NCBI GenBank assembly: GCA_946480915.1
Contig: CAMLLO010000050.1
Span: 1-27,403 of the forward strand
From: an uncultured Sphingobacteriaceae bacterium
GTDB taxonomy: Bacteria > Bacteroidota > Bacteroidia > Sphingobacteriales > Sphingobacteriaceae
Reading direction: 5' to 3'
DNA length: 27,403 nt
Shown here piece after piece: positions 7,126 through 15,410 of this stretch (position 1 is its first letter; each line of letters begins with the position of its first letter). The notes below the pieces were generated by a model, which was not told where the DNA came from, did not search any database, and saw only the letters and a list, made by a program, of their open reading frames with translations. The translations under genes and the position numbers were made by a program.

Positions 7126-8544
7126 ATGAACGTAATCCACCTAAGTGCAGAATGCTATCCAATTGCAAAGGTTGGGGGACTGGGAGATGTGGTGGGCGCC
7201 CTTCCAAAATATCAGCAAGCCGCAGGATTAACGGCCATAGTAGTTTTGCCCTATTATGATCGGAAATTTGTAAGAGAAAACGATTTTGAAGTAATATTCG
7301 AGTCGAGGCTCACCATGGGAACCTTTACCGGCCCGTTCCAGATTTTGAGGGAGACAACCGATAAATTAGGCTTTTCATTACATCTTATTAAAATACCCGG
7401 CCTGTTAGATCGGACTGAGATTTATTGTTATCCGGATGAAACCGAACAATTCGTTGCCTTTCAATTAGCCTTTTTGGAATGGTTGTTAAATTTTGAGGTG
7501 TTACCCGATATAATACATTCTCACGACCACCATGCTGGATTAATTCCTTTCTTATTATATCACTCACCCCGTTATAAGTCTCTTGCTCATATTCCCACTG
7601 TATTAACTATCCATAATGCTCAGTACCAGGGCTGGATTGGCTGGGAGAAATTAAATTTATTGCCCGATATTGAGCTTTGGGAGAGTAAATTATTAGAATG
7701 GGGAGATTGCATCAATCCTTTAGCTTCCGCAGTAAAGTGTTGCTGGAAATACACCACAGTTTCGCCAAGTTATTTAGAGGAACTAACAGTTAACTCAAAT
7801 GGTTTGGAGACCCTTTTTATGGCAGAGAAATCTAAGGGAGTCGGAATAATTAATGGGATCGACACCGATATCTGGAACCCTGAAACGGACCGCATGATAT
7901 CTGCAAATTATACAGCCGAAACGGTGTTTGCGGGTAAGCTGGAAAATAAGAAACTTGTCTGTAAAGAGTTCTTTCTGGATGAGAGCAAACCACTTATTGC
8001 TTTTATAGGTCGCTTAGTTGGCGAAAAGGGTGCTGATCTTCTTCCGGAAGCGATAGCCAGGATTCTCACTAAGCACAAAGGTGAAGTGAACATTCTTGTT
8101 TTAGGGTCAGGGGAAACCGAGATCGAGGAAGAGCTGGCAAGTTTAACCTCTACTTTTAAAGAAGATTATAATGTGTTTATTGGCTATCATGAGGCGCTTT
8201 CACACCGAATTTATGCGGGGGCAGATTTTTTAATTATGCCTTCGCGTGTTGAACCATGCGGCTTAAACCAATTATATTCCTTACGTTACGGAACAGTTCC
8301 GATTGTTAGAAGTACAGGCGGTTTAAAAGATACAGTAATAGATATTTCGGAAGAAAATGGATATGGGATCCGTTTCGAAGATGCCGATGTTGAAAGTATC
8401 GTGGCAGCCGTATCAAGATCGATAAAACTCTATAAAAACACCTCGCAGATGAAATTGTTACGTAATAGAATGATGGGCCTGAATTATTCATGGCATCAAT
8501 CCGCAGCACAGTATATAAACCTTTACAAAAATCTTAAATCTTAA
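7126..8544 (+). CDS. glgA: Glycogen synthase (ADP-glucose type, GT5)
   Basis: This 472-residue GT-B enzyme adds glucose from ADP-glucose to the non-reducing end of glycogen. The N-terminal half has the ADP-glucose motif KVGGLGD at 15-21, IHSHDHHAGLIP and TIHNAQYQG. The C-terminal half has INGIDTDIWNP, the nucleotide-binding FIGRLVGEKG and the catalytic E-x7-E region PSRVEPCGLNQLYSLRYG, followed by STGGLKDTV. All expected motifs are there and the length is normal. The ATG at 7126 starts the first strand directly. The start of glgC follows four bases after the stop, so the two form an operon for glycogen synthesis. A branching enzyme is not in the window. Compare the half-length GT5 protein at 25183-26007. 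Confidence 0.97.
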   Translation: MNVIHLSAECYPIAKVGGLGDVVGALPKYQQAAGLTAIVVLPYYDRKFVRENDFEVIFESRLTMGTFTGPFQILRETTDKLGFSLHLIKIPGLLDRTEIYCYPDETEQFVAFQLAFLEWLLNFEVLPDIIHSHDHHAGLIPFLLYHSPRYKSLAHIPTVLTIHNAQYQGWIGWEKLNLLPDIELWESKLLEWGDCINPLASAVKCCWKYTTVSPSYLEELTVNSNGLETLFMAEKSKGVGIINGIDTDIWNPETDRMISANYTAETVFAGKLENKKLVCKEFFLDESKPLIAFIGRLVGEKGADLLPEAIARILTKHKGEVNILVLGSGETEIEEELASLTSTFKEDYNVFIGYHEALSHRIYAGADFLIMPSRVEPCGLNQLYSLRYGTVPIVRSTGGLKDTVIDISEENGYGIRFEDADVESIVAAVSRSIKLYKNTSQMKLLRNRMMGLNYSWHQSAAQYINLYKNLKS

Positions 8545-8548
8545 TATT

Positions 8549-9811
8549 ATGATGTCAAAAGTCCTTGCAGTTATTCTTGGAGGAGGATCAGGAACCCGCT
8601 TGCAACCTCTTACCGCCACCCGTTCCAAACCTGCAGTTCCTATTGCCGGTAAATATCGATTAGTTGATATTCCAATTTCTAACTGTCTGAATTCTGGCAT
8701 AGACCGCATTTTTGTTCTTACGCAATTTAACTCGGCGTCGTTAAATAAACACATTAAAAATACCTATCATTTTAATGTGTTTAGTACAGCTTTTGTTGAT
8801 ATTCTTGCTGCCGAGCAGACTCCCAGTAATTCGGGATGGTTTCAGGGAACGGCCGATGCGGTACGCCAGTCGATGCACCATATGTCGCCTTTTGATTTCG
8901 AGTACGTACTGATTTTGTCAGGAGATCAACTGTATCAAATTGATTTTCATCATATGATAAAAAGCCATATTGAACGCAATGCTGAAGTTTCTGTAGCCAC
9001 GATTCCTGTAACTGCAAAGGATGTTCCGGGATTCGGGATAATGAAAATCGATAAAGACGATGTTATAACATCGTTCATTGAAAAGCCGCAATCTGATTTT
9101 GAAGACTGGAGATCGGAAGTTGGTCCGGAAATGGAAGCCCAGGGCAGAATCTACCAGGCATCGATGGGTATTTATATCTTTAACAGGGATGTGCTTTATG
9201 ACACTTTGACAAACGATCCTCATACCGATTTTGGAAAAGAGATCATTCCGGAGGCTTTGTCCAGAAATCGGGTAATAAGCTATCAATATGACGGATATTG
9301 GACAGATATCGGTACAATTCCTTCGTTTTTTGAGGCTAATATTGGACTAACGGATGATATCCCGGAGTTTAATTTGTTTGATAAAAAAACTATTTTCTCC
9401 AGACCACGAATGCTGCCCCCATCGAAGGTACAAGGAACAACGCTTGAAAGAACAGTCATTGCTGACGGATGTATTATTCAAGCGAGCCGTATAGAGCGAT
9501 CTGTGATAGGTATTCGTACCCGCATTGGTCGCGGAACGACTATAGAATATTGCTACATAATGGGTAGTGATTATTATCAGAGTTTGGATCAACTAGAGGA
9601 AGCTAAAAACACTCAAACCCCGATTATTGGTGTTGGAGAACGCTGCTATATTAAAAATGCCATTCTAGATAAGAATTGCCGCGTTGGCAATGATGTGAGA
9701 ATAAACGGAGGCCCGCATTTAAAAGATGGCGACTACGGCAAATACACAGTTAACGATGGTATTGTCGTAGTTAAGAAAGGTGCGTTCATTGATAATGGCA
9801 CAGTGATTTAG
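8549..9811 (+). CDS. glgC: Glucose-1-phosphate adenylyltransferase
   Basis: This 420-residue enzyme makes ADP-glucose from glucose-1-phosphate and ATP, the committed step of bacterial glycogen synthesis, and feeds GlgA encoded just upstream. The nucleotidyltransferase core shows GGGSGTRL (11-18), KPAVPIAGKYRLVDIPISNC, GTADAVRQ, LSGDQLY, FIEKPQ and YWTDIGT. The C-terminal third has the hexapeptide left-handed beta-helix (for example VIADGCIIQASRIERSVIGIR) used for oligomerisation and allostery. Two ATG codons occur in tandem (8549 and 8552) and either could be used. The spacing to glgA is four bases. A hairpin terminator ends the operon at 9831-9867. Confidence 0.97.
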   Translation: MMSKVLAVILGGGSGTRLQPLTATRSKPAVPIAGKYRLVDIPISNCLNSGIDRIFVLTQFNSASLNKHIKNTYHFNVFSTAFVDILAAEQTPSNSGWFQGTADAVRQSMHHMSPFDFEYVLILSGDQLYQIDFHHMIKSHIERNAEVSVATIPVTAKDVPGFGIMKIDKDDVITSFIEKPQSDFEDWRSEVGPEMEAQGRIYQASMGIYIFNRDVLYDTLTNDPHTDFGKEIIPEALSRNRVISYQYDGYWTDIGTIPSFFEANIGLTDDIPEFNLFDKKTIFSRPRMLPPSKVQGTTLERTVIADGCIIQASRIERSVIGIRTRIGRGTTIEYCYIMGSDYYQSLDQLEEAKNTQTPIIGVGERCYIKNAILDKNCRVGNDVRINGGPHLKDGDYGKYTVNDGIVVVKKGAFIDNGTVI

Positions 9812-9830
9812 CATAGCTGTCACTTTTTTT

Positions 9831-9867
9831 ACGGAGCATTAAAAAGAAATTTAATGCTCCGTTTTTT
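9831..9867 (+). terminator. Intrinsic terminator of glgA-glgC
   Basis: The perfect 13-base arms ACGGAGCATTAAA (9831-9843) and its complement (9850-9862) run into six T residues. On the opposite strand the run after the hairpin is also T-rich, because A-rich/T-rich sequence flanks both sides, so it may also stop transcription from the convergent rhomboid gene. Confidence 0.9.
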
Positions 9868-9883
9868 ATGCAATCTGCCGGTA

Positions 9884-10546
9884 CTAAAAGTATGCTGATT
9901 TTAGGTGCTTATGCCTGAAAAACCATCCCCTTATAAAACCATAAGCAAATCCGCCGATATGTGCCCAGTATCCAACTCCGGTGCTTTCGGCTTTTTGAAG
10001 TTCTAAAGAATCATATCCCGCCATTACCTGCTGCAGGATATAGAATCCAAGAAAAGCAAAGGCAGATACTCTGAATGTGAAGAAGATAAATAAGACCGTG
10101 ATCCTTGAAGAAGGAAACATGACGAGATAGGAACCCAAGGTTGCGGATATAGCCCCCGATGCACCGATTACCGGGATGGCACTTCCCGCTAAAACAAAGC
10201 AATGGACAAGTGCGGCTACAACCCCTCCAGCCAGGTAAAACAAAAGAAAACGAAGACTTCCGATTGTAACTTCAATATTATCGCCAAATATCCAAAGAAA
10301 GATCATGTTTCCTATCAAGTGCATCCATCCACCATGTAGAAACATACTGGTAACCAATGTATGCAGATTTTGTCCTTTCCAGATAAGATTAGGAACAGCA
10401 CCATAGGTATAAAAGAAGCTTTCCATCTGCTCTGGGCTAAGCTGAAGCTGCTGCCAGAAAATATAACAGTTAAATATTATAAGGAGGTACGTAATTATTG
10501 GCTTCGATCGTCCTTTTACATTATCATCGCCGATAGGAAAAAACAT
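9884..10546 (-). CDS. Rhomboid-family intramembrane serine protease
   Basis: This 220-residue membrane protein has six hydrophobic segments, as in the basic bacterial rhomboid core. The catalytic Ser130 lies in GASG and the catalytic His196 in WAHIGGF. HLIGN (76-80) in the second helix supplies the His and Asn of the oxyanion hole, followed by MIFLWIFGDNIE, a strong Bacteroidota rhomboid signature. The enzyme cleaves substrates inside or next to the membrane; the substrate is unknown. It is likely active, since the dyad is intact. The ATG at 10544-10546 is the natural start just before the first cytosolic segment. The gene stands alone between the glgC and carB terminators. Confidence 0.93.
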   Translation of the reverse strand: MFFPIGDDNVKGRSKPIITYLLIIFNCYIFWQQLQLSPEQMESFFYTYGAVPNLIWKGQNLHTLVTSMFLHGGWMHLIGNMIFLWIFGDNIEVTIGSLRFLLFYLAGGVVAALVHCFVLAGSAIPVIGASGAISATLGSYLVMFPSSRITVLFIFFTFRVSAFAFLGFYILQQVMAGYDSLELQKAESTGVGYWAHIGGFAYGFIRGWFFRHKHLKSAYF

Positions 10547-10771
10547 AGATTATAAAGCTTGAATGAATGCTGTTATGAATTTATAAAAAATTTGTATATC
10601 AGGAATGTTTGTCGTTCCATTCAAAACATAGGTTTTTTTGCAGGAGTTTAAACTAAAAAATGTTTTTCTTTAGAGCATTGGTAAGCTTGTAAAGAACAAC
10701 ACATTTAACGATAAAGTATTCATAAAGTTTTCGATACCTCGATGCTTTAATTCTGGAGGCATCGTTTTGTA
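10547..10771. other. Intergenic region between carB terminator and rhomboid gene
   Basis: It should hold the minus-strand promoter of the rhomboid gene, but I see no clean TAnnTTTG box. A second hairpin, CGATGC (10740-10745) with GCATCG (10759-10764), is followed by TTTTG on the plus strand. No plus-strand gene is visible that would need it. Confidence 0.35.
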
Positions 10772-10809
10772 AAACAAGAAAGCCGGCTAATGGGCCGGCT
10801 TTCTTGTTT
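10772..10809. terminator. Intrinsic terminator of carB, starting inside its stop codon
   Basis: The perfect 16-base arms 10772-10787 and 10794-10809 enclose the loop TAATGG. Read on the minus strand, the first arm begins with the last two bases of the carB TAA (10808-10810). The arms end in A and T runs, so it is symmetrical. Confidence 0.9.
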
Positions 10810-13624
10810 ATTTACTTAAATACATTGATTTTTCTTTATACAATTTCACGAAATAAGGATCATCCAAATCTTTTATAAATCGAATAGCCTCACCTGTCGA
10901 CTTCATCTCTGGCCCTAATTGCTTTTCTACTTCAGGAAACTTATCAAAAGAGAATACGGGTTCTTTGATGGCATAGCCTTTTAGCTTTCTTTCTATTGTG
11001 AAATCTTTAAGTTTATTAACACCCAGCATTACCTTGGCGGCAATTTTGATATAAGGTACATCATAAGCTTTCGCGATGAAAGGAACAGTCCGTGAAGCTC
11101 TTGGATTTGCTTCGATTACGTAAACTTTTTCATCTTTTATCGCAAACTGAATATTTAATAATCCAATTACGTTTAACGCTTTTGCAAGTTTAATGCTATA
11201 TTCTTCCATCTGACGGATCACATTGTCAGACAAGTTGAAAGGAGGTAACACGGCGCTTGAATCACCAGAGTGAATACCCGCAGGCTCTATGTGTTCCATC
11301 AATCCAACTATATGCACATCTTCACCATCGCAAATTGAATCAGACTCTGCTTCTTCTGCTCTGTCAAGAAAATGATCAATCAATACACGGTTACCCGGAA
11401 GATCACCTAATAATTTAACAACTGCGTTTTCAAGGTCTTCGTCATTAATAACAATGCTCATTCCCTGTCCGCCCAAAACGTAACTTGGACGTACCAGCAC
11501 CGGATAACCAACTTTATGTGCAACTACAAGTGCTTCCTCGGCATCTTCAGCAACTCCGTAATTAGGATAAGGAATATTCAATTCTTTTAACAAGTCAGAG
11601 AAACGGCCCCTGTCTTCTGCAATATCCATATTGTCGTACGAGGTACCGATGATTTTAATTCCATGCTGCTGAAGCTTTTCAGCCATTTTCAGGGCAGTTT
11701 GACCACCCAGCTGAACAATTACTCCTTCTGGCTTTTCAAGCTCTATAATCTCGCGAACGTGTTCCCAGAAAACAGGCTCAAAATATAGTTTATCAGCCAT
11801 GTTAAAATCTGTAGAAACCGTCTCAGGGTTACAGTTTATCATGATCGATTCAAAACCGCTCTCTTTCGCCGCAATTAAACCGTGAACACAAGAGTAATCG
11901 AACTCGATACCTTGTCCGATACGATTTGGACCTGAACCTAATACGATGATTTTCTTCCTATCACTTGGCGCTGATTCATTTTCATCTTCAAAGGTCGAAT
12001 AGTAATATGGGGTTTTTGCAGGGAATTCGGCAGCACAGGTATCTACCATTTTGTAAACCCGTTTTATGCCCAGTTCTTTTCTGCGGTCATACACCTCATC
12101 TTCAGTAACATTGCCTAATAACCAGGCAATTTGTATATCAGAGAAGCCTTTCTGTTTAAGTGTGTAGAAGAATTCTTTTGGTATATTATTCAGAGAATAA
12201 CGCTTAAGTTCTTGCTCCAGCTGAACAAGCTCCTGAATTTGCAACAAGAACCATTTGTCGATTTTAGTTACTTTACGAATGGATTCCAAAGGAACACCCA
12301 GACTCAATGCATCTTTTATAAGGAACAAACGGTTCCAGCTTGGATGCTCTAAACCGTACATTATTTCATCGAGGTTTCTGCTTTGGCGACCATCGGCACC
12401 TAAACCTGAGCGACCAATTTCTAAACTCTGACAAGCTTTTTGAAGCGCTTCGACAAATGTACGTCCGATTGCCATTACTTCGCCAACAGCCTTCATTTGA
12501 AGCCCCAACTCCATATTGGCACCTTTAAATTTATCAAAGTTGAAGCGAGGTATCTTTACAATTACGTAGTCCAGCGTCGGCTCGAAATAAGCTGAGGTCG
12601 TTTTGGTGATCTGATTTTCAATCTCATCCAGATTATAGCCGATCGCCAGCTTAGCAGCAATTTTAGCAATCGGATAACCGGTTGCTTTTGAAGCTAAAGC
12701 TGATGAACGTGAAACTCTTGGATTGATTTCGATTGCAATGATAGATTCATCCTCAGGATTTACCGAAAACTGCACGTTACAGCCGCCCGCAAAATTACCT
12801 ATAGCGCGCATCATGGTGATAGCCTGATTTCGCATATCCTGGTAACAGCGATCGCTCAGCGTCATCGCCGGTGCAACTGTGATTGAATCTCCGGTGTGGA
12901 TTCCCATCGGATCAAAATTCTCTATAGAGCAAATGATGATCACATTGTCTTTATTATCACGGAGGAGCTCAAGTTCGTATTCTTTCCAGCCGATTACCGC
13001 TTTTTCTACCAATACTTCGTGAGTTGGAGATGCCTGTAATCCGCGGCTTAAGGCCACATCGAAATCTTCTTTTTTATGTACGAAGCCGCCTCCGGAGCCA
13101 CCCATGGTATAGGATGGGCGAATTACCAATGGGAAGCCGATCTGTTGTGCCGCTTCTTTACCTTCTAAAAAAGAATTTGCGATTTTTGAAGGGGCTACAC
13201 CAACGCCGATGTCTACCATTAACTGGCGGAATTCCTCACGATTCTCGGTTTTCTCGATTGCTGCAATATCAACACCGATAATCCGAACACCGTATTTTTC
13301 CCAAATTCCACGCTCCTCAGCTTCTTTGGCAAGGTTTAAGGCAGTTTGTCCTCCCATGGTAGGAAGTACTGCATCAATTTTGCGTTCTTGTAAAATCATT
13401 TCAATGCTTTCACAAGTTAAAGGCCATAAATACACGTGGTCGCCGATAACATTATCAGTCATGATAGTAGCCGGATTGGAGTTTATAATTGAAACTTCAA
13501 TGCCTTCTTCTTTAAGAGATAAAGATGCTTGCGAGCCTGAATAATCAAATTCAACAGCCTGGCCAATAATAATTGGTCCTGAACCGATAATCAATACTGA
13601 TTTAATGGAAGAGTCTTTTGGCAT
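10808..13624 (-). CDS. carB: Carbamoyl-phosphate synthase large subunit, lacking the regulatory domain
   Basis: This enzyme makes carbamoyl phosphate from bicarbonate, two ATP and ammonia from the CarA glutaminase, for pyrimidine and arginine synthesis. The two homologous halves are complete: the first starts with VLIIGSGPIIIGQAVEFDYSG and the second with IIVLGSGPNRIGQGIEFDYSC, each followed by an ATP-grasp domain (RPSYTMGGSGGG in the first, RPSYVLGGQGMS in the second; EINPRVSRSSALASK and EANPRASRTVPFIAK at the metal sites). The protein is 938 residues, ending right after STGEAIRFIKDLDDPYFVKLY, where the E. coli protein (1073 residues) continues into the MGS-like domain that binds UMP and ornithine. 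I believe this short form is usual in related Bacteroidota. carA is not adjacent. Confidence 0.97.
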   Translation of the reverse strand: MPKDSSIKSVLIIGSGPIIIGQAVEFDYSGSQASLSLKEEGIEVSIINSNPATIMTDNVIGDHVYLWPLTCESIEMILQERKIDAVLPTMGGQTALNLAKEAEERGIWEKYGVRIIGVDIAAIEKTENREEFRQLMVDIGVGVAPSKIANSFLEGKEAAQQIGFPLVIRPSYTMGGSGGGFVHKKEDFDVALSRGLQASPTHEVLVEKAVIGWKEYELELLRDNKDNVIIICSIENFDPMGIHTGDSITVAPAMTLSDRCYQDMRNQAITMMRAIGNFAGGCNVQFSVNPEDESIIAIEINPRVSRSSALASKATGYPIAKIAAKLAIGYNLDEIENQITKTTSAYFEPTLDYVIVKIPRFNFDKFKGANMELGLQMKAVGEVMAIGRTFVEALQKACQSLEIGRSGLGADGRQSRNLDEIMYGLEHPSWNRLFLIKDALSLGVPLESIRKVTKIDKWFLLQIQELVQLEQELKRYSLNNIPKEFFYTLKQKGFSDIQIAWLLGNVTEDEVYDRRKELGIKRVYKMVDTCAAEFPAKTPYYYSTFEDENESAPSDRKKIIVLGSGPNRIGQGIEFDYSCVHGLIAAKESGFESIMINCNPETVSTDFNMADKLYFEPVFWEHVREIIELEKPEGVIVQLGGQTALKMAEKLQQHGIKIIGTSYDNMDIAEDRGRFSDLLKELNIPYPNYGVAEDAEEALVVAHKVGYPVLVRPSYVLGGQGMSIVINDEDLENAVVKLLGDLPGNRVLIDHFLDRAEEAESDSICDGEDVHIVGLMEHIEPAGIHSGDSSAVLPPFNLSDNVIRQMEEYSIKLAKALNVIGLLNIQFAIKDEKVYVIEANPRASRTVPFIAKAYDVPYIKIAAKVMLGVNKLKDFTIERKLKGYAIKEPVFSFDKFPEVEKQLGPEMKSTGEAIRFIKDLDDPYFVKLYKEKSMYLSK

Positions 13625-13647
13625 TTTACAGGGTAAAAAATGTAAGT

Positions 13648-13674
13648 CAAATTTAAAAATGCGATTTTTAAATT
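13648..13674 (-). promoter_or_regulatory. carB: carB promoter box inside a 25-base palindrome
   Basis: On the minus strand TAAATTTG (complement of 13648-13655) is a perfect -7 box, 23 bases from the carB start. It overlaps one arm of the inverted repeat AATTTAAAAAT-GCG-ATTTTTAAATT (13650-13674; 11-base arms, no mismatch), a candidate operator. A second box, TACCTTTG, lies further upstream (complement of 13722-13729). Confidence 0.5.
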
Positions 13675-13695
13675 GCCGGGGAGCGCTTTGACACG

Positions 13696-13720
13696 AAAAT
13701 CCCGACTTTATTGTCGGGAT
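13696..13720 (-). terminator. Intrinsic terminator after the TonB-C gene
   Basis: ATCCCGAC (13699-13706) pairs with GTCGGGAT (13713-13720) around a six-base loop. On the minus strand it is followed by four T residues. It separates the upstream TonB-C gene (stop at 13768) from carB and adjoins a possible upstream carB promoter box. Confidence 0.72.
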
Positions 13721-13767
13721 GCAAAGGTATGAAAAAGAAGGGGTTTTTGATGAAGAAATAAAAAATA

Positions 13768-14742
13768 TTACCGATTTGTCTTAAGCGCTAGCGGTAAAGT
13801 ATAATGAACGCGTGTGGGGATTCCATGTTGCATACCGGGAATCCATTTTGGCGACTCTTTAATAACTTTTATCGCAGCTTCCCCTGTACCATATCCTAGG
13901 TCCTTTAAAAGGTGGATGTTGGAAATTCGTCCATCGCTTTCGACTACAAAAGATATTATAAGTTTTCCAGATACACCTCTTTCAGAAGCTTCTCTCGGAA
14001 ACCGGTAATTTCTGCCCACATATTCAAGGAATTTTTCGATTCCACCTTTAAAGCCTGGTAGCATTTCAATCGCTGTGTAAGGCTGAGATCGGCCATCGTT
14101 AAAAAATGCCGTGCCGCTAATAAGCTTGCCCATTTCATACTTTTCTTCAAAGGAATTGTTTGAGGAAAGATATTTCCCCTTCCATGTGCCGTTTTTAACG
14201 CCGTCCAGGTAGCTTCCTTGTTCAAATAGACTCGTGTCATCTCCGGTTCCTTCATAGTCTCCGGTGCCTTCTTTAACCAGTTCTACCCCTGTTGAATCAA
14301 AAAAACTCACCACTTTCGTGATCAGTTTTAGATCTTTTTCAGCCTTTGAAGGATTTATATGTAAAAGATTTATTTTTAGTTGTCCATTCGGGTAATAGTA
14401 ATAATGAGGACCTGTGATCTTACCTTTTTGATATACCGCTATCTCCTTTTTCCGGCCACTGGAGTAAAAAGAAATTACTGATCCCTCGAGTATAAGATTT
14501 GGATTGTAAGAAGACAACATTCCAACTCTTTTTTTTGTCCCATTAGGGTAGTATTCCAATAAGTTAAAATATGTGGTTCCCGAATCCGGTTCCTGAATCA
14601 CTCTAATATAATCAGCACTATCCCTAAGTTGGGCAAAAGCTCCGTTATTTTTAAGAAAATACACGTTTTGCTTTTTTTGACCCAAGCTTATAGTTGCCAG
14701 CAAAACACAGAAAGAAGTAAGAAATAAAGTTTTGCTTTTCAT
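13768..14742 (-). CDS. Secreted TonB C-terminal-domain protein with YwqK-like repeats
   Basis: This 324-residue protein starts with a signal peptide (KSKTLFLTSFCVLLATISLGQ). The middle part holds several repeats of the MORN/YwqK kind, with YYPNG followed by basic and hydrophobic residues (YYPNGTKKRVG, YYYYPNGQLKINL), then a DGVKNGTWKG segment. The last 80 residues match the TonB C-terminal domain: GKLIISFVVESDGRISNIHLLKDLGYGTGEAA and a following SPKWIPGMQHGIPTRVHYTLPL. Such proteins in Bacteroidota are annotated as energy transducer TonB, but this one has no N-terminal membrane anchor or proline-rich linker and is predicted periplasmic, so true energy transduction is doubtful. It is divergent from the lipoprotein gene at 14814. 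ExbB and ExbD are not nearby. Confidence 0.85.
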   Translation of the reverse strand: MKSKTLFLTSFCVLLATISLGQKKQNVYFLKNNGAFAQLRDSADYIRVIQEPDSGTTYFNLLEYYPNGTKKRVGMLSSYNPNLILEGSVISFYSSGRKKEIAVYQKGKITGPHYYYYPNGQLKINLLHINPSKAEKDLKLITKVVSFFDSTGVELVKEGTGDYEGTGDDTSLFEQGSYLDGVKNGTWKGKYLSSNNSFEEKYEMGKLISGTAFFNDGRSQPYTAIEMLPGFKGGIEKFLEYVGRNYRFPREASERGVSGKLIISFVVESDGRISNIHLLKDLGYGTGEAAIKVIKESPKWIPGMQHGIPTRVHYTLPLALKTNR

Positions 14743-14813
14743 GATTTTGTTTCGGACAAATTAACTAAAAAACCTTTTAGAGAGATATCTGTTACCAAAA
14801 TAAAACACACAAT

Positions 14814-15335
14814 ATGAAAAAGTTAATTTTAGGCTTTATAGTCGTTTCAACGATTGCGGCTTGCGCAACAGTTCAGTCTATTGTCAGGTCTAATTTACCC
14901 TATACTGCTACCTTAATTATCCCCGCAGGCACAAGCACAGGTAGCATGCGTTCTGCAGTTAGCCCTGCAAGCAGTGCCGATCAGATTTTTGGTGGTAGCT
15001 CGAACTCGCAAATAAAAGAGGTAAGAATTGCGAGTGCCAAAATAGAAGCAAGCAGTCCTTCAAACCAAAATCTCGGAGTTTTCAGCAGTATCAGATTGTA
15101 TTTTTCCAGAGGTGATGGATCAGGGGAAGTTCTGGTTGCAAGCCGAAATGATATTTCGACAAATGCCGGTTCCAGTGTGGTTCTCGATGTCGATAATTCA
15201 AGATTTTTAGATGATATTGTTAAAAGCTCTTCGGCTAGAGTACGGATGGAGTATGTTTTAAGGAATTCTTTAAATGCGGATGTTAGTGTAAGAGCCAGCT
15301 TAGGGTTTACTTCAAGCCCGGCTACTGCGCAGTAA
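14814..15335 (+). CDS. Small lipoprotein of unknown function
   Basis: This 173-residue protein has a lipoprotein signal peptide: MKKLILGFIVVSTIAAC with the lipobox IAAC and lipidated Cys17. No Asp or cluster of acidic residues follows the Cys. The mature part is rich in Ser, Ala and Asn and looks like a beta-sandwich: alternating strands YTATLIIPAG, EVRIASAKIEAS, FSSIRLYFSR and ARVRMEYVLRNSLNADVSVRASLGF. I do not recognise a named family. It is transcribed alone, with a terminator at 15353-15382, and is divergent from the TonB-C gene; both products are in the periplasm or outer membrane, but no functional link is shown. Confidence 0.85.
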   Translation: MKKLILGFIVVSTIAACATVQSIVRSNLPYTATLIIPAGTSTGSMRSAVSPASSADQIFGGSSNSQIKEVRIASAKIEASSPSNQNLGVFSSIRLYFSRGDGSGEVLVASRNDISTNAGSSVVLDVDNSRFLDDIVKSSSARVRMEYVLRNSLNADVSVRASLGFTSSPATAQ

Positions 15336-15352
15336 TCGTTCTTAGCTCAGTT

Positions 15353-15382
15353 AAAACCTCGCCAGCCTGGTGAGGTTTTTTT
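15353..15382 (+). terminator. Intrinsic terminator after the lipoprotein gene
   Basis: AAAACCTCGCCA pairs with TGGTGAGGTTTT (one G-T pair) around the loop GCC, and a seven-base T-run ends the structure. Confidence 0.88.
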
Positions 15383-15398
15383 ATATGCATCAGAAAGT

Positions 15399-15406
15399 TA
15401 AATTTG
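15399..15406 (+). promoter_or_regulatory. pnuC: -7 box directly before pnuC
   Basis: TAAATTTG fits the TAnnTTTG consensus and ends four bases before the GTG start of pnuC at 15411. Transcription would start at or next to the start codon. I see no -33 TTG at the usual spacing. Confidence 0.5.
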
Positions 15407-15410
15407 CTGC

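Noticed and set aside
13768..14742. True TonB energy transducer
   Set aside because: There is no N-terminal membrane anchor or proline-rich spacer and no exbB/exbD nearby; only the C-terminal domain matches.
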